DNA of 64,000 bases from Excoecaria cochinchinensis. Its lineage: Eukaryota > Streptophyta > Magnoliopsida > Malpighiales > Euphorbiaceae. The notes under the pieces were generated by a model that ran no database searches, was not told the origin of the DNA, and saw only the letters and a program-made list of their open reading frames with translations. Positions 44,858-57,098 of this stretch are shown here, one piece after another; within the stretch, counting starts at the first letter, position 1; every line of letters begins with the position of its first letter. Where the stretch lies: NCBI GenBank assembly GCA_947683425.1, contig CANTUQ010000035.1, positions 6,123,001 to 6,187,000 of the forward strand, written 5' to 3'. Both the position numbers and the translations under genes were made by a program.

Positions 44858-46441
44858 CTACACCGTCTCTTCACCCTCAGAGCTCCACAAGTCTTCCGGC
44901 TCATCAACTTTCTCAGCCTCGCTCTCACTTGTTGAATCCCAACAATCTATCATGCCAAGTTGAGGCCTCTCTTCATTGGCCCTCTGCTCGGGATGAATAA
45001 CGGCCACATAGTCATTGCCATAAAGGTCCCTCAGCACATACCATTCCGGTAGACTGGAGCCTATCATAAAGATGGGCGGGGGAACATCATTATACCTAGC
45101 TTTATTCTTCTTTTCTCTCTTTTCGGGGTCAGAGATATGTTTATATCAATCAGGTCCTTAACTCGATCCCTTAAAGTCCTACAGTAATCAGTGACATGGC
45201 CAGTGTGTTGGTGAAAGGCACAATATTGGTCCGCCCCTATGGTTCGGCTGGCCAGGATTCTTAGCCGGCCTAGCTGGCAGCGGCTGAGGTTTCCCTTCCT
45301 ATATTAACCTCTCTAAAACCCAGGATAATAATCTTCTTAGATTTGAGTACTGTTTTTGGCTTGCATCAGTGGCTAAAACTTTTGCTATCTTACCAACTCG
45401 ATCACTGCTGCTTTCAATGCCACTTAACTTATTTCCTCCTTGAAGCCCATAGTTTTTTTGAGTGAAACTGTTGCTGCTGGTCTTCTTTGCCAAGTACTCT
45501 CCTTTGGCTTCTATGGCTATATCTTTTAAGGACTCCCAATCCTTAAGCCCTTTTATCTTAAGCCCTTCCCTTAAGTACGGACTTGCATTCCTAATGAACA
45601 GCCTGATCTGATCTAACATATCGGGCTTCCTTTTCATCTCCATGACCCGATTTCTCCATCGAGTAAGGTAATCATGGAAGGACTCACCATGCCTCTATTA
45701 TAAAAGCTCAAGGTCTTTCAGTGTTATCTCCATGTTAGTGCTACAGTCGTACTGCCTCAAAAACTCCCCCGTCAGTAGATCCCAATCTTCCCTAGACCTC
45801 CTATCTAACCCATGGTACCAATCGACTATCGGGCCCATCAGACTAAGGAAAAAATACTCCACTTTCTTTTTCTTTGTCAGCCCCGTGCCCTTCATAATTA
45901 GGGCATATTGCTTAATGTGCACAAAAGGGTCTGAAGTACCGTCAAATTTTTGCAAGTCTGGCATCTTAAACCTCTGGGGCAATAGCTCTTCATCACTCAA
46001 CTCCATATCTTCAAGGCTGATCCCTTTCCTAGCTGATAGTAAACGTGTAATCGCTTCAATCTTTTCTTCCATCTTCTTTACCACATCATCCTCTACCTTG
46101 GGAACTTTATTTCTCATAGCCTGAGGTATTACTAATTCATCCTCCCCCACTATGAAGTCATCTTTTGGGTTAGGAATCCTCACTCTCTTTTGCTCAGCTG
46201 GTGCCGCTGCTTTGGCCTCCATGACTGGTTATTGTACAGTAGTGTTTGCTATAAGAGCCTCCCCCATAATATGCATTTTGACCTGCTCCACAGCGGGAGC
46301 TACAGGTGGCTGCCCAGCATTTGGTGCCATTTGAGCAGCAATGTTTCCCATCATAGCTAGTATCCTCCTCTCAAAACCCTCAAGTCTCTTGTCTAGGCCC
46401 TATACTGTCAAAACACCAATTTCTTATAGTAAATCTGCCAT
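44858..46441 (-). pseudogene. Tat-D gag relic
   Basis: Tat-like gag, reading leftward from a probable start MADLL at 46441. Early stops replace likely Gln codons (for example L-L-stop and T-V-stop). The main open part, 46222-45698, contains the capsid block FKMPDLQKFDGTSDPFVHIKQY and FFLSLMGPIVDWYHGL, diagnostic of Tat/Athila-type gag. After two adjacent stops the frame continues with HGESFHDYLTRWRNRV and 45643-45299 (LFIRNASPYLREGLKI, IAIEAKGEY). A zinc-binding CAFHQHTGHVTDYC is found near 45200 after a frame change, then RTLRDRV and a downstream open part, 45067-44858. Protease and the rest of pol are missing to the left, cut at the CACTA-like segment. Confidence 0.82.
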
Positions 46442-47339
46442 TATGGACCCTAAAAATTATAGCAAAGAAAGATCTGAACTTTCATCCCAATCTGATCCGA
46501 TGTAAGCACTAACCCTGGCGACGAATTTCTAATGAGTTGATCGTCAGATCCCCTAAACCACCCGGATGACTCAATAATGGCTGTAAAAACTCGAAGGGTT
46601 AGGATGAAGCATGAATGAAGTGCAATGCATGGCCGTGAGTTGTGCAACATTTACAAACACATATGAGCAAGTAGACCCTTCTAACCTTTTAACTCCCGCA
46701 CATGCGGTCAATTGGTTCCTTCCTAGGTGGGCTTAATTCATGGGTCAACAGGGGACCTGATGAATATGCATAGTGCATGGCAAAAATTCGGCAGCATAAC
46801 GTCTCTCAAAATGTGCATACGTATGAGTTTCGGCCATTATGTATTCAAACACTTCAATCGAATTAAGGTGACCTCACTAAGGCATGAAAGCCTTTGATGG
46901 AAGTCCACTCAATTCATTTAATTTTGTTCAATACATGATGGCCCACATGACAAGCATTGTATTATGGTTCATCTCACCTAGGAGAAGTATTTATTGCCAT
47001 TACATGATCTTTAGTCATGGTAATGTTACTTTAGGGCTACCTAAGCATGGTCCCTGCCAACGGGTCTAGCTCATCACGAGCATAACGACCGATTGGGTCT
47101 CAATTTGATATACTAAGAGGTACTAGGCTTGGGCTGGTGATTATCCTTAACACTTTCCCACATTGAGTGAACATAGGGTCGTGTTTCGGGAACGCACCGG
47201 GGTAGAATAAGGGTACAGACTAGCATAATTTTAAGGCTCTAGCATGATACGATGCAATTCTCAAAAAGAGATGGAAATTTAAGTTTGAAAAACTCAATTA
47301 TACATTTTAACCAAGATACTTTCAGAGGAAAGGCACAAA
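46442..47339 (-). mobile_element. Tat-D leader
   Basis: Noncoding leader between primer site and gag. Its part 46680-47339 is homologous to the Tat-A leader (28209-28886), which ties the two elements into one family. No gene is seen in it. Confidence 0.75.
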
Positions 47340-47359
47340 GTTCCCCAATGGAGTCATCA
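47340..47359 (-). other. Tat-D primer-binding site
   Basis: The minus strand reads TGATGACTCCATTGGGGAAC, one base after the LTR end, in the same place as the Tat-A site (TGGCGACTTCACTAGGGAC) and differing from it at a few positions. Confidence 0.6.
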
Positions 47360-47360
47360 C

Positions 47361-48803
<1,443 letters not shown>

Positions 48804-50592
48804 TTTAACACCCCAATTTCCACCCTAATAGTTTGAGCACATGGGTGTGTGTGTGTGTGTTTGTGTGAGTGTGTATCATTGCATGATTTATTAAGTTTTA
48901 TGGGCATAATTGTAGGTTATTTATTTTATTATGTGGTTTGATTGGTCTTTGAGGAGAAAAGAAGGATTAGAAGGAAATTTGCCAAAGTTAATACATAAGT
49001 TTGACAAATGGAGGGTTGAGATTGAAAGAGAAGGAGTGGGGATAGGGATTGACTTAGTCAAGGGAAAGATAAAGAGAGAGAGAGAGAACAAGATGAGCAG
49101 ATCCCGTTCTCCCTCTCCCTGCTGTTTCCCTTTTCTGTTCTAGCCCTTCTTCCTCTTCTATCTTGCTCATCATCTTCCCTTCCTTTAGTGGCTATAATTA
49201 TGTGTTTGAATTGGAAGATTCCAGATTTTGGTAAGTAATCATCTTCTTCTTCCTCTTCTCCTTCTTATTTTTCGTTGGTTTAGAGTGGGTATGTGGCTGT
49301 GTGGATTTTTTTACCTAATGTATGTTATGGTTGTGTTTTGGCTCATAGTTGCCTCCTAAAGATCCTAAAGGGAAGGAAATTGTTGGAGGAAGTTCAACCC
49401 CTTGATCTCGGAGCTTAGGAGTTCAAGGTTTGGGAACTTGTTCGCAATTGCATAGTTTAAACTTATTATTGTTTTATTGTTTTAATTTTTGGAAATTGAG
49501 TGTGAAAGCGTTTATATGTATGTTTGATTGAAATAATTTCTATTAATTGATAGTAGATGAAGTTTAAGAATTGGTGTTGTCTAAATTTTTCATCTTGGGT
49601 ATGATATTTGATTAGATTATTGAATTAAGTTGCTTGGTATGTTTATTATGAGTTTAACTTGTTTGAGCTGAGTTTTGATGGCAAGATTTGAGTGTGGCAT
49701 GGTTTTTTGGGACTTTGGGTTTAAGAGTTGGGGTTATAAATTACAGAATTCTGGGTTTTCGTTGTGTTACACGGTGGTAAGGAAAGTCATACCCTCGTGT
49801 AATAGTATTTCTGCACATGAGTTTTGCTTGTCCTTGGAGTTACACGGCAGTAAGAGTTTGTCATACCGCCGTGTAAATGTATTCTTTTTTTAAAAAGTGG
49901 GTTCCGTGCATTTTTACACGGTAGTAATGATTTCTATACCGTCGTGTAAATGCATTCTATTTTCTAAGAAGTTTTGGCTCGGCAGACCACACGGCGATCA
50001 GGTTTTCCTTACCACCGTGTGGAATGTCTTACATAGTGGTAAGGTTTTGTCATACTGTCCTGTAAAAGCCCCCTATTTTGAAATTAAACTTTTGAATTTT
50101 CATCTTATTTATCTCTTTTGAACTTAGTATTGCTTATAGATTTTATTTATCGGAGTTTTGCTTGGCTTATGATATATAATTGTAGAGTTTTCCTTAAGCT
50201 ATGTAAATTCTTATGTGATGAGTGTGAATTTAGTATTGATGCCGAGCCTACAAGAGTCAAGTAAGTGGATAGATAGGCATGCTTATAGAGTTCCGTATGC
50301 TGCAGCCTAGTGTTCTGGACCCTGATCAGGTCACCATTTGGGTTCTCGCGATCCTAAGTGTTTGGATCTTGTTTAAGATCCCTTGTGAGAATGTTTTTGT
50401 ATGAAAATGAAAGATGTTGTTTTTGCTCGTACCTATGGGTACCCAGTGTTCACTCGTTATCCACTACTCTGAATTTGCAGGCATATAAGTTTGATTCTTT
50501 TGTGAATGCAACTTGCTTATGTTAAGACATGATGGTGATTAAATACTACATTGTACTTGTGCGTAAAGTATGATATAAGTGATATGTGTATA
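48804..50592 (+). mobile_element. Tek-E LTR, plus orientation, truncated by Tek-F
   Basis: It begins TTTAACACCCC (TG changed to TT) and is recognisable as a Tekay-like LTR by order of parts: GTAAGT donor at 49231, purine core at 49367-49380, and hairpin array at 49767-50064. It stops at 50592 where the Tek-F LTR starts. Whether it belongs to a complete element cannot be seen. Confidence 0.75.
49767..50064. repeat. Hairpin array in the Tek-E LTR
   Basis: Five imperfect inverted repeats of about 35 bases, with arms like TTACACGGyrGTAA and TTACCGCCGTGTAA, at about 49767-49802, 49839-49875, 49914-49949, 49988-50021 and 50029-50064. The array starts about 960 bases into the LTR. Confidence 0.85.
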
Positions 50593-52916
50593 TGTAACAC
50601 CCCAATACCCCTCGGGAGGAATATCGGGATGTCACACATGCAAACAAATACACTCAAGCAAATAACTAAAGTGAAAGCTTATAAAATAGAACATAAGCAA
50701 AAGCATTCATGAATAACATATGTACTTGCATTACTGAACTTATAAAGTATACATATACAAAATCATTACATTTCCATATCAGAATTACATGCCTTTCAAA
50801 ACATTTACAAAATGTATAGAGCAAAAGCGAGACTATACAAATATAACCCTAAACTAGTACAAAAAGAAGACTTCGACTCCTAGTGGCCAGCAGATGTGCG
50901 ACTCCAAAATTGAACTAACCCTGCAAACCTACACGGAAACAAACATCCGTGCTAAGCAATAACGCTTAGTAGGGATGAACCAAACAAAGGACTACACAAG
51001 CAAGCATAACATTTATATAAACATCATATCAAGACGTAGTCGCAATATCAATACAAAAGTATAACATGTACAATATAATCCTTATCAAACCTAGCATGCT
51101 CAAAGCACTATAACATTCTTATTTACATATCACATAATTGAATCTTAATAATATCATGTCCACTTGACAAACATAACCGAGCCAAAAGCATTAATATGAA
51201 ATGCTCAAAATAATCATTCAATCACTAACATAAGCTTAAACATAACAGATCCAAGCAGAAAGCAAAGAGCCTAAACTTTCATAAATCGTGGATACGGGTA
51301 CTGAAGATACTGGTTGGACACAGTATCTGAACACACAGAAAACATAAGTCTCGAAATATACAAATACCCGAAGGTAACAAAAGAGACCAAAATCTCTAAG
51401 CAAAAGACCCATATGAGTCCACTGAGCAGCTGCACTAAACCCTTTATAAGCATGCTTATTTATCCACTAAATTGATACTTCAAGCTCGCTAACACTCTAA
51501 TTACTATAACACATATTCACGTATCCAATCACAATCACATTTCACTCAATTCATGTACATGTTAAACAATCCAATATATATATATAATTCCTACTAGCAA
51601 ATAATACCTATGATATATAATATGCATGTTCAAACATATTCATATAGTTCACCATACAAGTACACATACCATTATGATTCAATCATATATCATCAACATT
51701 GCATACCATATCACGTTCAATAATTAAAAAGCATGTATACATTTAATTCCTTTATCAAAGTACTATGCCATAGCCTCATTTACGTATAATTTCCATTGAC
51801 AAACATTCATATACTCATCTCATAATGTTAAACATGAATTGGATAAGTTATAGGAACTTGTAGAGCAGTTCGGGTGCATTTCGGGAAGGATAAACACACA
51901 AAAATACTCAAACTAGAGGGGGGTAAAGGTGGGAAATGATTCATGCTAACCATGGGATCAAAATGTGAAGGAAAATCCATCATATTACTGGTTCTATCGC
52001 GCTTACGACCCCTGTAGTTCTCACAACAGTAGGCTCCTACAGGTGCCCAACGAGATTGCTTTTCACCTCAAATATGTACCGCCTAAACCAATATGTAAAC
52101 CTCATTTTTAGGCAAAAAATCCTTCTTAATAATTTTTTTCTAGGATGTTAAGTTTCTAATGGGACAAATTATAGGTAATTTAGACATATAAAACATAAGA
52201 TATGACCTAAACAAGCTATACTGTTCCAATGGACCCGCTAGAATAGAGACACTTATGTTATGTCCATTTTTGGGACACTTAGAGCAAGAATGCGATTATG
52301 GTCATTTATGGGACTTATATAGATATGGAAGTCATGGTTCTAATGGAATAATAATCACTTAATGTGGAGTTTCTAAACTCCACTTATCACCAAAACATCA
52401 CATGAAGGTCTGATACAATCTAAGCAGAGTTTTCCCTCACAACTAACATGATTGCTATATTATACTCATGGCAATTCAATTAACAGTTCAACACACATCC
52501 ATTTTACATTTCAATTATATCAAATATCAATTAACACATTAACATGCATCAATTGATACAACATCACAATTCACTACACATGCAAAAATCAAAGGGCACA
52601 CGATCCCTACCTCTAGTAGAGCAGCCGAGACACCCCAAATTAGATCTTGTCCTTGCCCTTTTCATTTCTTCTAGCCTTAGCTTCTTACAATACCCAAATC
52701 AAAAATAAACACTTAATCCATTTACTCAACCAACAAACCACAAGAAGGGGGGGGGGGGGGGTAGAAATAGAAACACAAATCCAATACACTTACCTCTTAG
52801 TTCACATGGTAACTTCTTCAAACCAACCAATTATAACAATAACATAACTTGAAGAATCACAAATCAGAATGAAGAAAGGAAGAAGAGAGAAGAACCAATG
52901 AGAGAATAAGAGTGAC
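50593..52916 (-). mobile_element. Tek-F LTR, minus orientation, interrupted by Tek-G
   Basis: Starts TGTAACACCCCAATACC on the plus strand. It carries the CTAAGCAATAACGCTTAG palindrome near 50953, and at its right end a GTAAGT donor (minus, 52788-52793) with a purine-rich core 130 bases further on (near 52655-52670). The expected hairpin array is reduced to a weak CCTGTAG..CTACAGG near 52012-52045. A run of 15 G lies at 52747-52761. The rest of the LTR would lie past Tek-G, outside the window. Confidence 0.75.
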
Positions 52917-54447
52917 TGTCTAACACCCCCGACGCCCCCATTGGAAGGATGCCGGGCCGCTACCACACACTCACTTAGAGACAAGCACACATATCAGTAG
53001 AAGCGTATCACAACAATACCAATTAAAGCAAAACTCATAATCCTAACATTTAAATCTTAACACGAAGCCAAAATAAATAATACAAAATATATATATATCT
53101 ATCAGTCAGAATTACAAAGGATCCTTAATAAAAATTACATATGCCATAATACAAAAATAATACATATACAAAAAGAATTATAGGAGGAGACAAAAATAAA
53201 TAACTCTACTGCTATGTGGCCGACCTGCAGATGCGAGACTCGAGCTAAAACAAAACCTGCCACTTACACGAGAAAAGAACCTGTGCTAAGCGATAATGCT
53301 TAGTGGGGAGGAACAAAGACAACAGAACACTATACAATAATCTTATACAATAACACATAAATATAAATATAGGCATAAACATACAGAAATCTCTAAGTAA
53401 CAAATCAGAGATGTAAGAATCATAATCACTAAAAGAATGCTTAATTTAATAACAGCCCACGCAAAGCAAAATACACAAACTCGAATCACATAATATTCAA
53501 AAGACTTCACTATGAAAAAGCCAAAAACTTCAAATTATAGCCTGAATTTCACTAGTGGAGGATATGGGAACACTACACGAGAGATCGAAGCCTCAAATAC
53601 TTTTTACACCCGAAGGGAGCAAAGGAGACCGAAGTCTCAAAACATTTTTCACTAAGACCTTAACGGAGGTCAACCATAACTACTTAACCCATAGCGGGGT
53701 CAACACGGCAGCTGCACTCACTAACCCTTCTTAAGCATGCTTAATTATCCACTACCTTGACACTTCAGGCTCTACACACACTTTCAAAATATGACACTAT
53801 GCAAAAATCATTATTTCAAGTATACATATTATCAATCCATTGCATAATTATATAAATCATGCATAGACTTCATATATATCATGGCACATAACTTGTATAA
53901 GCATGTAAAGATTAAACAAATGCATATTCATAAGTGATTGAACTAAAAATAAATCATACAAGATCCATGCAAGAGTGAGACATGATGCAAAAGGGTTTTT
54001 AAGATGCATTTTAGGAAAAACACGGCTTTTAGGGTAGAATGCAAATCCCCCAAAATCAAATACCATTTTAAAGAACTGAATTTCAAAATAGAAGAGGGTT
54101 ACACGGCGGTATGGGGATACCTTACCGCCGTGTAAGATACCCCACACGGTGGTATGGAGCGAGCCATACCGCCATGTAGAAGGATCAACTATTAAGGGAA
54201 ACAGAGGCAGTTTACACAGCGGTATGCACTCTCCTTATCGTCGTGTAACCTGTTACACGGTAGTAAGGAACTCCCTTACCGCCGTGTAAAATGATGACAA
54301 GGAAAAACACCAAAACATAATAGGATTACATGGCGGTATGCCCTACCTTACTGCTGTGTAAATCGCCCAGAACCCAGATTTTTCAGAAAACACACTTGTT
54401 TACATGCAAACTTAACTCCCAACTCAAAACCACTTTAACCCATCATG
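52917..54447 (-). mobile_element. Tek-G 3' LTR, left part
   Basis: Contains the CTAAGCGATAATGCTTAG palindrome near 53290 and the hairpin array 54099-54361. Interrupted at 54447 by Tek-H; the LTR resumes at 60888. Confidence 0.88.
54099..54361. repeat. Hairpin array in the Tek-G LTR
   Basis: Five inverted repeats. The best is a perfect 13-bp stem: TTACACGGCGGTA at 54099-54111 pairs with 54123-54135. Others are at about 54142-54178, 54212-54247, 54253-54288 and 54326-54361. It starts about 1.08 kb into the LTR in element orientation once Tek-H is removed. Confidence 0.88.
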
Positions 54448-54452
54448 CAAAC
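54448..54452. other. Target-site duplication CAAAC, left copy (Tek-H)
   Basis: CAAAC precedes TGTAACACCCCG; the partner copy is at 60883-60887. Confidence 0.93.
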
Positions 54453-55065
54453 TGTAACACCCCGAAATAGCCCTAGAAGAATTATAGAATTTTGGTTCAA
54501 GAAAGACTAGTGTTGTGTGTGTGAATTCTGTCGCGAGCGCGGCAAGCGTCGTGGACGCGACAGAACCACTCCGGTGTTAGGGTATGTAAATTGGAATTTT
54601 TTTTTAAGTTGTGGCTTGTAGGAGAGTGACACATGGCACTGTAGGGAAGTGACAAGTGGCAATATATTAATTTATGCTAAGAGAGATTAAGAATTAAGAG
54701 AGGAGATTAGGATTAATTAAAAAGGGAAAAGAAGATAACTATGTAATTAATTGGGGTAGATGGCATTTATTACCATGGTAATTGTTGGATTGACTTAGAC
54801 TATCTGCTCTTTTCCTTCTTCTTTTCACGTTGGTTTCTTTCTTTTCCTTTGCCCTGCTCTTTCTTTCGTTTCTTCTTCCTTCTTTACACTGTTTTGAGTG
54901 ATTCATTTGGGTTGGCTTTGAGAAGAGCTAGTAGAGCTTGAATAGGTTTCCTAAGAAGGTAAGTAATGCTCTTTAGTTAGTATTGGTCTTCTTCTTCTGT
55001 CTTATTTCTATTTTTGATTTAAAGTAAGAGAGAAGAGTAACTTTGTTATTTTGAATGGTTTGTGT

Positions 55066-55122
55066 ATGGAAGCTGCGGACAAGAGGCCCAATAAAGGCAA
55101 AGAGAAGGTCGGAGCCGAGTAG
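55066..55122 (+). other. Short leader frame with KGKEKV motif (Tek-H)
   Basis: This 18-codon ATG-to-TAG frame reads MEAADKRPNKGKEKVGAE. The purine-rich core AAAGGCAAAGAGAAGG encodes KGKEK. Comparable cores followed soon by a stop occur in the Tek-B, Tek-E and Tek-G LTRs. It may be a tiny leader peptide, an exonic splicing enhancer, or both. Confidence 0.35.
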
Positions 55123-55547
55123 AGAACGCGGTTCAACGTCCTAGAGGTAGGGATCGTGTGCGGTTTCATTATTTTGCATGTGATGTGACTTTGAATGTTT
55201 TGATAGAGACTTAAGTGTATCAGGAAAGGTATATGGAGCTTAAATGAGCTCAATTGTTTTCTAGTGGGTGAAATCATTCTAATTGCTTGTAGTGAATAAA
55301 TGTTTGAATTTAATCTAAGTAATTTGAGTGTAAATCTAGTTATGAGTACGATTTATAGGGCAATTACATGTTAAAAGAGGGGTGGTTGCATGTGGAAATC
55401 AAAAGAGTGGCTTGGGTTTTGTTTGTGTTTAATTGTGTGGGTGAATTTTGCCGTTGGAATTGGGGAAAACGCTTCTGTCGCGAGGGTGACACTAGGCGCG
55501 AGGGAAGTGAGTAGGAAAATTGATTTTTTTCAGAGTTGTGAGGAGAG

Positions 55548-55905
55548 AGTCACGTCACGTGACGAGCAGTCACGCCGTGACCCTTCCCTCGGTGAGGCGT
55601 GAGATGGCATCACGCCATGTGATGTCCCTCTCTCTTTGTGAGGAGAGAGTCACGTCACGTGACGAGCAGTCACGCCGTGACCCTTCCCTCGGTGAGGCGT
55701 GAGATGGCATCACGCCACGTGATGTTCCTCTCTCGCTGTGAGGATCCGGTCACGAGGCGTGAGGGGTAGTCACGCCGTGATCTTCCTTCCAGGTGGGCGT
55801 GAAGAGAAGCAGATCGTCGCGAGCCGCAATCGCGAGAGCGCCTCGCGACGATCTTGTTTCCTTAGGCTACTGTCGCGAGCGCGACACAAGTCGCGATCGC
55901 GACAG
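55548..55905. repeat. Hairpin array in the Tek-H 5' LTR
   Basis: A 100-bp tandem unit repeats at 55531, 55631 and (diverged) 55731. Each unit carries palindromes GTCACGTCACGTGAC, GTCACGCCGTGAC and ATCACGCCATGTGAT. Two CG-rich stems follow: ATCGTCGCGAG..CTCGCGACGAT (55812-55852) and CTGTCGCGA..TCGCGACAG (55870-55905). The second LTR repeats this at about 59459-59815. Confidence 0.88.
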
Positions 55906-56977
55906 TGAGTTTTTTTCCGCCTGTTTTGTCTTGTTTTGGCCTTTTATTCCTGTTGTGAATTGTTAAAGGTTTAAATGGATCTTGTATGATATCATTTAGT
56001 TTGTTTTTGGTTTTAAATTATCTTTTAAACCTCTTACATGATTAGTGGTAATTAAATGTATATGATTTGTAAAAAGTTATACATGAAATGAAAGGTATTT
56101 GAATTACAGTAAATGAATTGATATTAGTGTACAGTATATGAGTTGCTAGAGCCTGATTACCGTTATAGTGGATAGATAAGCATGCTTATAAAGGGCTAGA
56201 GCGCAGCTGCTAGAGTTGGCCTTAATTGTGCCCAGAGTTCGGAATACCTCGTGTATTCCATAGAGTTTTGAGTTAATTCTCCACATGTAAGATACTGTAA
56301 ACAGTATCCAGAGTTACCCGTATCCACCGTAAAAGGAATTCAGGCTTATCGTTATTGCCAGTGTATAGTGAACATGAAATGATCAGATGTAGTGTTATAA
56401 GTAAATGTTAAAGTACATGAGAGTAATGCTATGTTTATATGAATTAGAATCCATGGTTTACATGATTGTGAAAACATATGTATGAGTTGTTTGAGCAGTG
56501 CATGTGACATGTATATTTTACTAATGACTTCGAAAGAAGTCCCTTGCATTATTTTCATCCCCACTAAGCGTTATCGCTTAGCACGGATGTTTGTTTCCGT
56601 GTAGGTTGACAGGTGCGGACCAGTGAAAGCGTTCATCTGCAAGTGAGGGCCACTAGGAGCTTTTTGATGTACCCTTTTTGTATAAGATAGAATTAGAGTT
56701 GGGATGTTTTGAGTAACATCATTATGTATATAGAGAGTTTAGTCTCAACATATAATCGTTAGATGTATTTGTATATGTAACGTAAATGAATATGTAATAA
56801 CTATATAACTTTTGTATATGTATAGTTTATATGTATAATAAAAGTAATTTTGTTTGGGCCCAACCCATTTCTAATTGTTTATTATTACCGCTCCCGCTAA
56901 TGCATGTACATGTATACGTAAGTGTCCGCGTAGCGCCCCAATATTCCTTACCGGGGGTATGGGGGTGTTACATTTAG

Positions 56978-56990
56978 TGGTATCAGAGCT
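56978..56990 (+). other. Tek-H primer-binding site (tRNA-iMet)
   Basis: TGGTATCAGAGCT, five bases after the 5' LTR end. Confidence 0.92.
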
Positions 56991-57098
56991 CTAGGTTAAT
57001 TGGTTCAGGACTATAAGATGATAGAGTATAGTACTAGTGTATATGTTTGAGTTGTCTAGAATGTGGCCTAATGCAGATGCTGGTTTTGTAGGGTCTAG

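Larger units (their letters stand above)
54453..56972 (+). mobile_element. Tek-H 5' LTR
   Basis: In order: an 8-bp stem CTGTCGCG..CGCGACAG (54529-54563), GTAAGT donor (54959), a short frame with the purine core (55066-55122), hairpin array (55548-55905), CTAAGCGTTATCGCTTAG palindrome (near 56563-56581) and the terminal GGGGGTGTTACA. Confidence 0.95.
54959..57091 (+). other. Predicted leader intron of Tek-H
   Basis: The donor AAGAAG|GTAAGT is 506 bases into the LTR. The acceptor GCTGGTTTTGTAG ends at 57091 with a CTAATG branch-like motif about 20 bases earlier, and the gag ATG lies seven bases after it. The intron of 2133 bases would contain the hairpin array and the primer site. Inferred from sequence only. 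Confidence 0.55.

Noticed and set aside
55390..55702. Short Arg/Ser-rich frames in the Tek-H LTR (also 59301-59679)
   Set aside because: They come from the 100-bp tandem unit with TCACG palindromes; frame and length change between the two LTRs because of a one-base difference.
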